A stretch of 35,415 nt of DNA from Candidatus Zhuqueibacterota bacterium (GCA_030950365.1 JAUZRQ010000110.1:1-35415), one strand, 5' to 3'; shown: positions 1 through 8,365, numbered from the stretch's first letter. The notes: generated by a model from the sequence alone, not told the origin. Made by a program: numbers and translations.

Positions 1-24
1 TTTTTTGCATAGTAGGCACTTGAG

Positions 25-1185
25 CTACGTCTTTTTCCTGCCTTTCATTACCACATCCCCGCCGAAAAGGGCAGCGGCAACCAGCGTGAGCCAGCCGGCC
101 AGATTGAACAGCGCAAACCCACCGAATTGCTCAAAAATCCAGCCGGAAAGTGATGCACCCATGATGATGGCCAGGCCGTAATTGACCATGAGCATCAGAC
201 TTTGCGCCATGGTGCGCAGCCCCGGAGAGAAATTTTCCCGCACAAAATTGACCAGCGCAGCATAAAATCCGCCAAACGAAATCGCATGTAACAATTGCAA
301 AAATAGAATTGCGGTCAACGAGGAACTCCAGCTCATCATCAGCCAGCGCAATCCGGTGAGGGCATAGGCCAGGAAGATCAGGCTTTCGGAGCGAAAACGG
401 CGGCTTACGGCCGGCGCCGCAAAAAAATAGCCGGCCTCTGCCAGGGTGCTGAGCAGCCAAGCAAAGCCAATCGTTGCCGATGAATAGCCGATCTGTTTTA
501 AATGCAGGCTGAAAAAGATGTTGTAGGCCGTGAAAGCCAGGTTAAAAATGAAGCCGGTGAGCAGAAAAATGAGAATGCGGCGGCGGAACAAATTGCCTTT
601 GAGCTCCCTGTATGAAAACTGGATGTTGCCTTTGAGCTGACTGTCGGGCAGGGAAGGGGTCATGATCAGCATGCAACCGTAGGATAAAATCAGCACAATG
701 ACAATGACGCCGGGCGTGAATGCCTTGATTAAATAACCGAGGCCAAGGGTGGCAAGGCCGAAACTGAGGGTGCCATATAGCCGAATGCGGCCAAATTTGT
801 GGTATTTATCGCCAAGCTGATCGATGGTGGTGGCATCCAACATGGGGATGACCGGCCCGATGAACAGGCCAATAACGAACAGATTGGCCAGTAGCTGCGG
901 ATAGGTGCGGGTGGCCAGAAGCCCGGTGAGCCCGAAAAACGTGCCGGCAATGGCCACGATCAGCACTCTTTTGCGGTTCTGGAATTTATCGGCGATGAAG
1001 CTCATGAACAGCGCGCTAATGATGCGCGACACCGCCATGCCGGAAAACAGCGTACCGATTTGCGATTTATTGAGGCCGAGGTACGCCAAATACACCGGCA
1101 TAAAAGCCACCACGGTGCCGAGGTAAACGAAATGGCAGAAATAGCAAATTTTGAGAACGCGGATCGGATGGTGAAACGGAGTCAT
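25..1185 (-). CDS. MFS transporter (sugar/nucleoside/phenylpropionate-symporter-like)
   Basis: Inner-membrane secondary transporter of the major facilitator superfamily, about 386 residues with some twelve hydrophobic segments, the usual size. The first helix carries a YLGTVVAFMPVYL stretch and the loop after helix 2 has the degenerate MFS signature FIADKFQNRKR (about residues 64-74). The overall pattern resembles the MFS_1-like group that includes nucleoside and 3-phenylpropionate symporters; the substrate cannot be read from sequence. The open frame extends upstream to a TTG at 1263, but that codon has no ribosome binding site. The ATG at 1185 is preceded by GGGA at a suitable distance and gives a normal N-terminus, so I chose it. 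It is transcribed away from mtaB and stops 24 bases from the window edge, so downstream partners are unknown. Confidence 0.8.
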   Translation of the reverse strand: MTPFHHPIRVLKICYFCHFVYLGTVVAFMPVYLAYLGLNKSQIGTLFSGMAVSRIISALFMSFIADKFQNRKRVLIVAIAGTFFGLTGLLATRTYPQLLANLFVIGLFIGPVIPMLDATTIDQLGDKYHKFGRIRLYGTLSFGLATLGLGYLIKAFTPGVIVIVLILSYGCMLIMTPSLPDSQLKGNIQFSYRELKGNLFRRRILIFLLTGFIFNLAFTAYNIFFSLHLKQIGYSSATIGFAWLLSTLAEAGYFFAAPAVSRRFRSESLIFLAYALTGLRWLMMSWSSSLTAILFLQLLHAISFGGFYAALVNFVRENFSPGLRTMAQSLMLMVNYGLAIIMGASLSGWIFEQFGGFALFNLAGWLTLVAAALFGGDVVMKGRKKT

Positions 1186-1274
1186 TCGATTCCCGATTTT
1201 TGTAATTTTTCTGTGAAACTTCAGCGACGGATCGAAAATAAATAAAAAAGTGCCAACCTGCAAGGAGCAAAGGC

Positions 1275-1303
1275 TTGACAGAAATTAAATAAAATTGTAT
1301 ATT
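1275..1303 (+). promoter_or_regulatory. Sigma-70 type promoter for the mtaB-miaB unit
   Basis: TTGACA at 1275-1280 and TATATT at 1298-1303 are separated by exactly 17 bases, an almost consensus housekeeping promoter in an AT-rich gap between divergent genes. Predicted transcription start is near 1310, about 70 bases before the mtaB start codon. No experimental support. Confidence 0.7.
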
Positions 1304-1314
1304 TAACAAATTGA

Positions 1315-1339
1315 AAGTGGCGAGTGGCCACTTATTTTT
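1315..1339 (+). terminator. Terminator-like hairpin in the mtaB leader
   Basis: AAGTGGC (1315-1321) and GCCACTT (1327-1333) form a perfect 7-bp stem with a 5-base loop, followed by A and five T's (1335-1339). It lies only a few bases after the predicted transcription start at about 1310 and before mtaB. It could act as an attenuator or as a 5'-end stabilising hairpin. As a terminator of the minus-strand MFS gene it makes no sense, because that gene is transcribed away from it. Confidence 0.45.
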
Positions 1340-1380
1340 ATATGGCATCGAATCTATGGCATTGAAAATCGTTGTTTTCC

Positions 1381-2709
1381 ATGCAAGAGAGACTTAGGGC
1401 ATCTTTCTATACATTGGGTTGCCGTCTCAATCAGGCGGAAACCGGTCTCATTTCCAACAGCTTTCGTGAACGAGGCTACGAAATCGTGGATTTCGGCGAG
1501 CCGGCGGACGTGTGCATCATCAATTCCTGCACCGTGACTGAGCAGGCCGATTCCAAGTGCCGGCAGATTGTCCGACAGGTGCTGCGTAAAAATCCCGATA
1601 CGTTCGTGGCCGTGGTGGGATGTTACGCGCAAACCGGCTTCGAAGCGTTGCAGCAAATCGAGGGCATCGATCTAATTGTCGGCAATCAAGACAAGATGCA
1701 GGTAATCGATCTGATTGACGAGCCGGCGAAGCGCCCCGAGCCGCGCATCGTGCGCTCGCGCATGACGCGCGCGCCGTTCACTTTGCCGTTTTACGGCACT
1801 GACCTGCCCACCACACGCGCCAATCTCAAAATTCAGGACGGTTGCGATTTCATGTGCAGCTTCTGCATCATCCCGTTTGCGCGCGGACGGGCTCGCAGTC
1901 GGGCATTCTGGGATATCCAGCGAGAGGCCATCGAGCTGGTGGAAACGGGTATCAAGGAGATCGTGCTCACGGGCGTGAACATCGGCACCTATCAGTTTGA
2001 AGACAAAACCTTCATGGATGTCGTGCGTATGCTGCTGTCAATTCCGGGATTGCGGCGGCTGCGCATCAGCAGCATCGAGCCGACGACGGTCAATGAAGAG
2101 CTGCTGGATCTGATGGCCGACAGCGACGTGCTGTGCTCGCATTTGCATTTGCCGGTGCAAAGCGGGTCGGACCGCATTCTCAAGTCCATGCGCCGGGTGT
2201 ATTCTATACGCGAATTTCTGGATTTTGTCGAACGGGCGCACCAGCGCGTGCCTGATGTGCTGATCGGCACCGATATCATGGTCGGCTTTCCCGGAGAAAC
2301 CGATGCGGATTTCGCGGAAAGCTGCCGAATGTTGACCGACACGCCAATCGCGTACGCACATGTGTTTACGTATTCCGAGCGGCCCGGTACGGCCTCGACG
2401 AAGATCGCCGAGAAAATCGATCCGCGCATCAAAAAGCAGCGGAGTAAGGCGATCCACCGGCTGTCCGAACAGTGTAAGCTGGCATTTTACCAGCAGTTCA
2501 TTGGCAGAACCGTGCGTGTGCTGACCGAGGAGCAGGATTTCGAAGGCCGGTGGCTGGGTTTTGCGGATAATTACATCCGCGTGGCCATTGCGGAACCCGA
2601 TTTGCAGGAAAACCAGTTGGTGTTGTGCGAAATCCAATCAGTGGATGATAAAGGGATTGCCATCGGCAAACTCATCGGCAGAAATGGGAATGAGATTTCA
2701 AATTCGTAA
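1381..2709 (+). CDS. mtaB: tRNA (N6-threonylcarbamoyladenosine(37)-C2)-methylthiotransferase MtaB
   Basis: Radical-SAM methylthiotransferase that converts t6A37 to ms2t6A37 in ANN-decoding tRNAs. The N-terminal UPF0004 domain carries the cluster cysteines C14 (TLGCRLNQAET, MtaB-like), C50 and C81. The radical-SAM cluster motif is C155-x3-C159-x2-C162 (GCDFMCSFC). A TRAM-like tail occupies roughly the last 60 residues. The length of 442 residues is typical. The frame opens at TTG 1372; I prefer ATG 1381, although neither has a clear Shine-Dalgarno sequence. The TLGCRLNQAET signature separates it from the downstream paralogue miaB, which has TYGCQMN. It is probably driven by the promoter at 1275-1303, and it needs two 4Fe-4S clusters, such as those supplied by the suf operon in this window. 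Confidence 0.9.
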   Translation: MQERLRASFYTLGCRLNQAETGLISNSFRERGYEIVDFGEPADVCIINSCTVTEQADSKCRQIVRQVLRKNPDTFVAVVGCYAQTGFEALQQIEGIDLIVGNQDKMQVIDLIDEPAKRPEPRIVRSRMTRAPFTLPFYGTDLPTTRANLKIQDGCDFMCSFCIIPFARGRARSRAFWDIQREAIELVETGIKEIVLTGVNIGTYQFEDKTFMDVVRMLLSIPGLRRLRISSIEPTTVNEELLDLMADSDVLCSHLHLPVQSGSDRILKSMRRVYSIREFLDFVERAHQRVPDVLIGTDIMVGFPGETDADFAESCRMLTDTPIAYAHVFTYSERPGTASTKIAEKIDPRIKKQRSKAIHRLSEQCKLAFYQQFIGRTVRVLTEEQDFEGRWLGFADNYIRVAIAEPDLQENQLVLCEIQSVDDKGIAIGKLIGRNGNEISNS

Positions 2710-2747
2710 CTCGTGTAGGCAAATCGCATTTTAACCATAAAGCGGAT

Positions 2748-4097
2748 ATGATGAAAAAAGTTTATCTTGAAACCTACGGCTGCCAGATGAACGAGTACGA
2801 CTCGGAGCTCATCAAAGCCATACTTGAGAAGAATGATTACACCATGGTTGGCGGCCAGGATGATGCGGATGTGGTGCTGCTGAACACCTGCGCCATCCGC
2901 GAAAACGCGCACCAGAAGATTTTTCACCGCCTCGATCAGTTGAAATCGAAGAAAAAACGTGGCGAGATCAAGGTAGTCGGTATTCTGGGCTGCATGGCGC
3001 AAAATTTGCGCAAGGAGCTGGCCGAGCGCTCGCCGATTGTCGATATCGTGGCCGGCCCGGATAGCTACAAGCGGTTGCCATACCTGATTCGCTCGGCCAT
3101 CGAGAAAGGCGAGAAGGGTTTCGATTTTTCGCTGTCGGAATACGAAACCTATTCGGATATTGCGCCGCGCCGGTTGCCCGGCGTGAATGCCTGGATCGCC
3201 ATCATGCGCGGCTGCGACAATTTTTGCACCTTTTGCGTGGTCCCCTACACCCGGGGCCGCGAGCGCAGCCGGCCGGTGGATAGCATTATCGCCGAGGCGC
3301 ATCAGATCGTGGCCGAGGGTTTCAAGCAGATCACGCTGCTGGGGCAGAACGTGAATTCGTATCGCTATGAGGGCCAGGATTTCGCCGATCTGATGGAAAA
3401 AATGGCCAACATCCCCGGTCTGCGTCGGGTGCGCTTCACATCGCCGCATCCCAAAGACTTTCCGGTGCGGCTGCTGCACCTGATTGCCGAGCATGACAAT
3501 CTGTGCAACCACATCCATTTACCGCTTCAGGCCGGCAGCGACCGCGTGCTGGAGCGCATGAACCGTACCTACACAAAAAGAGAATTTCTTGAACTGGTGG
3601 CTACCATTCGTACGATCATCCCGGATGTGTCGATTACCACTGACATCATCGCAGGGTTCTGCGGCGAGACCGAGGAAGACTTCCAGGAGACCCTCGAGGT
3701 TATGCGTGAGGTGGAGTTCGATTCTGCGTTCATTTTTAAATACAGCGAGCGGAAGAACACTATCGCATGGCGGAAATTTGAGGACGATGTGCCCGATGAG
3801 GTGAAAACCGAGCGTGTTGTCCTACTGAATGAGCTTCAACGTGAGATCTCGAAAAAGCGAAATCGGGAAGAAATCGGACGTATCCGTGAAGTGCTGATTG
3901 AAGCACCCAGTAAGAAAAATCCGGACGAATGGCTGGGACGGACGGATCAAAACAAGGGGGTGGTGTTCTCGGCGCCGAAGAACCATGCCGGAGATTTCGT
4001 AAAAGTCAAAATTGTGGATGCAGGGACCCATACCCTGTTTGGTGAACTGATTGAAGAACCGCGTCGTTTGCCGATTGTGACTGAAGTGAATGTTTGA
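2748..4097 (+). CDS. miaB: tRNA-2-methylthio-N6-dimethylallyladenosine synthase MiaB
   Basis: Radical-SAM enzyme adding a methylthio group to i6A37 of tRNAs reading UNN codons. The N-terminal methylthiotransferase cysteines are C12 (ETYGCQMNEYDSE), C48 (LNTCAIRENA) and C82 (GCMAQN). The SAM cluster motif is C156-x3-C160-x2-C163 (GCDNFCTFC). A TRAM-like domain ends the 449-residue protein. TYGCQMN and NTCAIRENA are hallmarks of MiaB rather than MtaB. Two ATG codons in tandem (2748, 2751) can serve as start. It follows mtaB by 38 bases, so the two are probably co-transcribed; the pair looks like an old duplication with divided specificity. No miaA is in the window. Confidence 0.93.
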   Translation: MMKKVYLETYGCQMNEYDSELIKAILEKNDYTMVGGQDDADVVLLNTCAIRENAHQKIFHRLDQLKSKKKRGEIKVVGILGCMAQNLRKELAERSPIVDIVAGPDSYKRLPYLIRSAIEKGEKGFDFSLSEYETYSDIAPRRLPGVNAWIAIMRGCDNFCTFCVVPYTRGRERSRPVDSIIAEAHQIVAEGFKQITLLGQNVNSYRYEGQDFADLMEKMANIPGLRRVRFTSPHPKDFPVRLLHLIAEHDNLCNHIHLPLQAGSDRVLERMNRTYTKREFLELVATIRTIIPDVSITTDIIAGFCGETEEDFQETLEVMREVEFDSAFIFKYSERKNTIAWRKFEDDVPDEVKTERVVLLNELQREISKKRNREEIGRIREVLIEAPSKKNPDEWLGRTDQNKGVVFSAPKNHAGDFVKVKIVDAGTHTLFGELIEEPRRLPIVTEVNV

Positions 4098-4114
4098 ATG
4101 CGAAAGGAGTGACC

Positions 4115-5281
4115 GTGAAAGCGCCGAATCCGTATGACTTCTACAACATTAACACGCTGCTGACCGATGAAGAGCGCCAGGTGCGTGATATGGTGCGTGA
4201 ATTCATTCGCAACGAAGCCATGCCCGTGATCCGCGATTATTTTCGCGAGGGCCAATTCCCGACCCAGTTTATCCGGCCGTTTGGCGAGCTGGGACTGCTG
4301 GGGGCCAATCTGAAGGGCTACGGCTGTCCCGGACTGAATAATGTGGCCTACGGCTTGATTATGCAGGAACTGGAGTACTGCGATAGCGGACTGCGTAGTT
4401 TTGTGTCGGTGCAAGGCGCCCTGGTAATGTATCCCATTTACACCTTTGGTAGCGAGGAGCAAAAAGAGAAGTACCTGCCGAAATTGGCCTCCGGCGAATT
4501 TGTCGGTTGTTTTGGTTTGACCGAGCCCGATTACGGCTCAAACCCCAGTGGTATGATTACACGGGCCGAGAAAGTTTCGGGTGGTTACAAAATCAATGGC
4601 CGGAAGATGTGGATTACCAACGGCACGCTTGCGGATGTGGCCGTGGTGTGGGCTAAGCTGGACGGCAAAATCCGAGGTTTCGTGGTGGAAAAGGACACCA
4701 AAGGCTTTGAGGCCAAAGCCATGCATGGCAAGCTGTCGTTGCGGGCATCCGACACGGCCGAGCTGCTGTTTGAAGATTGCGTAGTGCCGGAATCGGCGCT
4801 GCTGCCCGGCACCGATGGGCTGAAATCGGCGCTGATGTGCTTGACTCAAGCTCGCTATGGCATTTCGTGGGGCGTGATTGGCGCGGCCATTTCATGTTTT
4901 GAGGAGGCGCTGAATTACGCCAGAGAGCGCATCGTGTTTGATCGCCCCATCGCCGGATTTCAGTTAACCCAGAACAAATTTGCTGATATGGCCACGGAAA
5001 TCACCAAAATGCAGTTGCTGTCGTATCAGCTTGGTCGGCTTAAAGACCGGGGCGAGATGCATTTTGCCCAGGTGAGCATGGCCAAACGCAACAATTGCTA
5101 CCATGCACTGGAAATCGCCCGCACCTGCCGCGAAATTCTCGGCGCCAACGGCATTATGGATGACTACGTGCCCATGCGGCATGCCAATAATCTGGAGACG
5201 GTGAAGACCTATGAGGGCACGCACGAAATTCACACGTTGATTTTGGGCGAAACTTTAACCGGGCTGGCGGCATATCAATAA
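4115..5281 (+). CDS. Acyl-CoA dehydrogenase, glutaryl-CoA dehydrogenase type
   Basis: FAD-dependent acyl-CoA dehydrogenase of 388 residues. With the GTG start at 4115 the arginine of GLRSFVSVQG is R94 and the catalytic glutamate of TYEGTHEIH is E367, close to Arg94 and Glu370 of human glutaryl-CoA dehydrogenase. Also present are the FAD/substrate stretches CFGLTEPDYGSNP and KMWITNG. Known members oxidise and decarboxylate glutaryl-CoA to crotonyl-CoA in lysine, tryptophan and benzoate breakdown, passing electrons to ETF. The GTG start is preceded by AAAGGAG at five bases. The longer TTG-started frame (4094) overlaps the miaB stop and has no such site. No other glutarate or benzoate pathway gene is nearby, so the exact substrate is inferred; a non-decarboxylating relative is possible. 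Confidence 0.8.
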   Translation: MKAPNPYDFYNINTLLTDEERQVRDMVREFIRNEAMPVIRDYFREGQFPTQFIRPFGELGLLGANLKGYGCPGLNNVAYGLIMQELEYCDSGLRSFVSVQGALVMYPIYTFGSEEQKEKYLPKLASGEFVGCFGLTEPDYGSNPSGMITRAEKVSGGYKINGRKMWITNGTLADVAVVWAKLDGKIRGFVVEKDTKGFEAKAMHGKLSLRASDTAELLFEDCVVPESALLPGTDGLKSALMCLTQARYGISWGVIGAAISCFEEALNYARERIVFDRPIAGFQLTQNKFADMATEITKMQLLSYQLGRLKDRGEMHFAQVSMAKRNNCYHALEIARTCREILGANGIMDDYVPMRHANNLETVKTYEGTHEIHTLILGETLTGLAAYQ

Positions 5282-5299
5282 AAAACGAATCGCGGATCC

Positions 5300-5683
5300 A
5301 TGGAAAAGAAGTTCACACTGAAGCAGGCCAATGCGCTGTTGCCGGAAATCATTCGCATCACCCAGGATGCGATTGAACGGCTGGAAGAAACGCGCGCCCG
5401 GATGGAAATGGACGTGATTCATTATGGCAAGGAAGTGGAAAAGGAATTTCACTCCCAGGTGAGTGCGATCCTGGAAGAATGGGCGGCGCAAATCAGCCGG
5501 ATGGGGGTGTTGCCCAAAGGATACTTTACCTGCGATTTCGTCAGTCCGAACCCGGAAATCTATTTTTGCTGGACCTACGGTGAAAAAGAGATCAAATACA
5601 TGCACAAAGTCACCGAAACCTTTCGCGACCGGGTACCCATTAAGCATCCCGAGCTTGAAGGCTTCGAAATTTCATTGAATTGA
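5300..5683 (+). CDS. DUF2203 family protein
   Basis: Small soluble protein of 127 residues resembling the DUF2203 family. It starts with the typical FTLKQANALLPEI segment, continues with a long helical region (about residues 10-65), then GVLPKGYFTCDF and the family-typical ending IYFCWTYGEKEIKYMH near residues 92-107. No biochemical function is established for this family. It lies 18 bases after the acyl-CoA dehydrogenase and 12 bases before the next gene, so it is likely part of one transcript. Apart from weak GGA upstream of the ATG there is no strong ribosome binding site. Confidence 0.7.
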   Translation: MEKKFTLKQANALLPEIIRITQDAIERLEETRARMEMDVIHYGKEVEKEFHSQVSAILEEWAAQISRMGVLPKGYFTCDFVSPNPEIYFCWTYGEKEIKYMHKVTETFRDRVPIKHPELEGFEISLN

Positions 5684-5695
5684 TGGACCGCAGCG

Positions 5696-6112
5696 ATGGA
5701 GTCGGCGAACAACAACCAAGAAAAACTGACCTTTGGTCAGAAGCTGGAGCTTTTGGTCCGGCTGGTGAACCGGCAGGCCATTCGCCCTTTTCTGGATTCG
5801 CTGACCATTCCGCAGTTGGTACAGGCGCATCATTTCCTGTGGGATGCGATGGTGGAAATCCATGTGCGCACGCAGGATTATGAGTTCCGGCGCGAAGATG
5901 TGACGCGCCACATGATTCCGTCGGCGAAATATCAAAAAATGCAGGGCTGCGATCTGCGCATCGATTATTGCAAAGGCGTGGAATGCATCTGGTCGAATCC
6001 CATCTGTGCCGGCAACAAAGTTAAAAACAACATGGAAGTGATGGCCCGGCAGATCATGAAATACTTTGACGGCGCACGGGTAGAAAAAGCTTCGGATGTG
6101 TTGGCGAAATAG
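5696..6112 (+). CDS. Unrecognised protein with CX6CX4CX6C motif
   Basis: I do not recognise this 138-residue protein. The first 75 residues are predicted mostly helical and rich in charged residues (FGQKLELLVRLVNRQ, then VQAHHFLWDAMVEIH). The second half has four cysteines at 85, 92, 97 and 104, spaced CX6CX4CX6C. That spacing could bind zinc or an iron-sulfur cluster, or be disulfide-linked. There is no signal peptide or membrane segment. Codon use matches its neighbours, and the ATG lies 12 bases after the DUF2203 stop, so it looks like a genuine native gene in the same operon. The function is unknown; the pairing with DUF2203 and an acyl-CoA dehydrogenase is the only contextual clue. Confidence 0.65.
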   Translation: MESANNNQEKLTFGQKLELLVRLVNRQAIRPFLDSLTIPQLVQAHHFLWDAMVEIHVRTQDYEFRREDVTRHMIPSAKYQKMQGCDLRIDYCKGVECIWSNPICAGNKVKNNMEVMARQIMKYFDGARVEKASDVLAK

Positions 6113-6192
6113 GTTGACATGAAGTGCTTTGAAGGCGTGCAATCTTAAAAAATCGAAAATTTGCTGTTTCGAAATTTCGGATCGGGTGTATT

Positions 6193-6447
6193 ATGAAGAT
6201 GCTAACAATTCCAGGAGAAATCCTTCTGGCCACGCGAATGACCTATAAAGAGCTAAGGCAAGAAATTGCCGTAATGTTATATGAAAAGGAAAAACTCGCT
6301 TTGGGACAGGCTTCGCAATTTGCTGGAATGAGTCAAATGCAGTTTCAAAATCTGATCGCCAGTCGCCATATTCCCATTCATTATGACATTGAAGAACTTG
6401 AACAGGATTTTGAGACGATAATTGAAAGCAGATCTTTTATTGATTGA
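6193..6447 (+). CDS. UPF0175 family antitoxin-like protein
   Basis: An 84-residue protein with the UPF0175 pattern: an N-terminal strand (LTIPGEILLATRM), then the helical segment AVMLYEKEKLALGQASQFAG, then SQMQFQNLIASRHIPIHYDIEELEQDFETI. Family members usually sit just upstream of a DUF3368 PIN-like protein and are regarded as antitoxins. The final residues (ESRSFID) depart from the family. They are encoded by DNA that, in another frame, is the beginning of the toxin remnant, so the natural C-terminus was probably replaced by a deletion junction. The surrounding bases are clearly more AT-rich than the flanking housekeeping genes, which suggests acquisition. It is probably still translated. 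Confidence 0.75.
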   Translation: MKMLTIPGEILLATRMTYKELRQEIAVMLYEKEKLALGQASQFAGMSQMQFQNLIASRHIPIHYDIEELEQDFETIIESRSFID

Positions 6448-6643
6448 CGAACGCCAGGGCAGAAAAATTGTATATCATTTTGGAATTCCTCATATTGGAT
6501 GGCTCGGCGTGCTTCTGCAGGCGAAACAGGAAAAAGTCATTCCACTGGTGAAACCAATTTTGGATAAATTATTATACGAAGTAGGCTTCTGGCTTAGCCG
6601 CAAACGTTATCATCACAAATTGCAGTTAGCCGGAGAGAATTAA
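6422..6643 (+). pseudogene. DUF3368 PIN-like toxin remnant, N-terminus missing
   Basis: The frame reads KADLLLIDERQGRKIVYHFG, then IPHIGWLGVLLQAKQEK and VIPLVKPILDKLLYEVGFWL. This matches the C-terminal half of DUF3368 proteins, which are normally about 150-165 residues. Only about 73 codons remain, beginning with TTG inside the antitoxin gene. The N-terminal half, including the first conserved aspartate of the PIN-type active site, is absent. The remnant overlaps the UPF0175 gene by 26 bases in a different frame, as expected if an internal deletion fused the end of the antitoxin to the middle of the toxin. It is most likely non-functional; a short expressed peptide cannot be excluded. Confidence 0.75.
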
Positions 6644-6820
6644 ATCCAGCAAAGCTGAATTTGAATTAAGACAATTATGGATTAAATCTCTTATTAGCCG
6701 CAAAAAGGAACCGGAATTTCAAAGTATATATTGAACTTGTTGGCATGGTTGAATCATTGCCAAAAATAGCCAAAATTCTGAATCATTCAGGATAGATCAC
6801 CAATACTGGAAACAGACGCT

Positions 6821-8365
6821 ATGGATACACAAATGATTATCACCGTTGCAGGTGCGGCGCTGGTAGGAGCGGTTCTCAGCTACGTGCTGATCCAGTGGAA
6901 ATTACGACGGGCCGGACGCACGGCCAAAGACCTGATCCGCGATGCGCGCCGAGAAATTGAACGGGAAAAGAATCGCATTATCATCAAGGCCAAGGAAGAT
7001 TGGTTTAAGGTTCGCGACGAACAGGAATCCAAACTACGCGCCAAAATGGCTGAAGTCGAGGAGCTTGAAAATCAGCTTCTCGAAAAGGAGAAAAAACTGA
7101 ACCGCCGCGAAGAAATTTTGAAACAACGGGAAGGCCTGGCCTCGCAAAAAGAGCATGAACTGAAATCGATGAAAGACGCGTTGCACACACGCGAGGAAGA
7201 GCTGAATCGCATCATTCAACAGCAAAATATCGAACTCTCGCGTGTGACCGGTATGTCCATCGACGAGGCTAAGGAGAAGCTGATTGAAAACCTCAAACAG
7301 CAATACCGTCAGGAAGCGGCGGAGCTATACAAACAAATCATCGATGAGGCTAAGGCCAACGCCAACCGCGAGGCCAAACGCATTATTTCCATGGCTATTG
7401 AGCGGCAGGCATCCGAATATGCATCTGAGTCTTCCGTTGCGGTGGTGAGTCTCCCCAACGAGGAAGTCAAAGGCCGTATCATCGGTCGAGATGGCCGCAA
7501 TATCAAAGCATTCGAACAACTTTCTGGCGTCAAGCTGATTATTGACGACACGCCAGAAGCGGTGGTTTTGTCCAGCTTTGATCCGGTAAAGCGGGAAATT
7601 GCGCGTATTGCGTTGGAGAAGATGATCCAGAACGGCAAGATTCATCCACAGCGCATCGAAGAGACGCTCAAGCAGGCCGAGCAGGAAGTGGAGCGCACCA
7701 TCTGGCGCGCCGGCAATGAGGTCGTCGCGTCTGTGGGAATCGGTAAGATTCATCCGGATCTGATTCGCACCCTCGGCAGGCTGTATTACCGCACCAGTTA
7801 TGGCCAGAACGTGCTGATGCACAGCAAGGAAGTGGCGCTGCTGTGCGGCGCCATGGCGGCGGAGCTTAAAATTGACGCCAAACTGGCTCGGCGCGCCGGA
7901 CTGTTGCACGATATCGGCAAGGCCGTGAGCCAGAGCCAGGAGGGCACGCATACTCAACTCGGCGTTGAATTGTGCAAGAAATACAATGAAAATCCGATCG
8001 TGCTCAACGCGATCGCTTCGCACCACGAAGACGTTCCGGCAGACAACATTTACTCTGTGCTAGTGGCCGCCGCGGACGCCATCAGTGGCAGTCGCCCCGG
8101 CGCACGCCGCGACACTCTGGAAGGCTATGTTCGCCGGATTGAGCGCCTGGAGAAGCTGGCGGATTCATTCCAGGGTGTGGAGAAGGCCTTCGCCATTTCC
8201 GCCGGTCGTGAGGTGAGGGTGGTGGTACAGCCCGATAAGGTGAGCGATGCCGAAGCCGATCTGCTGGCTTCGGAAATTGCCAAGAAAATCCAGGAAGATA
8301 TGGATTATCCGGGGCAGGTGAAAGTGACCGTGATTCGCGAGCGCCGTGCGGCGGCTTACGCCTGA
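6821..8365 (+). CDS. rny: Ribonuclease Y
   Basis: Membrane-anchored endoribonuclease that starts mRNA decay. The 514-residue protein has the family's order of parts: an N-terminal transmembrane helix (about residues 5-25), a long charged coiled coil (about 30-200), a KH RNA-binding domain with GRIIGRDGRNIKAFE (about 218-232), and an HD phosphohydrolase domain with H334, H363-D364 (LLHDIGKA) and H401-H402 (ASHHED). The length is typical. It is preceded by 177 bases without an intact gene and followed by 255 bases without a gene, so it may be monocistronic. No clear Shine-Dalgarno sequence precedes the ATG. Confidence 0.95.
   Translation: MDTQMIITVAGAALVGAVLSYVLIQWKLRRAGRTAKDLIRDARREIEREKNRIIIKAKEDWFKVRDEQESKLRAKMAEVEELENQLLEKEKKLNRREEILKQREGLASQKEHELKSMKDALHTREEELNRIIQQQNIELSRVTGMSIDEAKEKLIENLKQQYRQEAAELYKQIIDEAKANANREAKRIISMAIERQASEYASESSVAVVSLPNEEVKGRIIGRDGRNIKAFEQLSGVKLIIDDTPEAVVLSSFDPVKREIARIALEKMIQNGKIHPQRIEETLKQAEQEVERTIWRAGNEVVASVGIGKIHPDLIRTLGRLYYRTSYGQNVLMHSKEVALLCGAMAAELKIDAKLARRAGLLHDIGKAVSQSQEGTHTQLGVELCKKYNENPIVLNAIASHHEDVPADNIYSVLVAAADAISGSRPGARRDTLEGYVRRIERLEKLADSFQGVEKAFAISAGREVRVVVQPDKVSDAEADLLASEIAKKIQEDMDYPGQVKVTVIRERRAAAYA

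Noticed and set aside
2571-3518. A 315-codon minus-strand frame over the mtaB-miaB junction
   Set aside because: It is antisense to two strongly supported genes; its composition is that of a shadow frame.
6670-6795. A 41-codon frame without a start (ending ELVGMVESLPKIAKILNHSG) and an overlapping open frame after the DUF3368 remnant
   Set aside because: Both look mildly coding, but neither has a start or a family I recognise. They may be further debris of the decayed module; not enough to call a gene.
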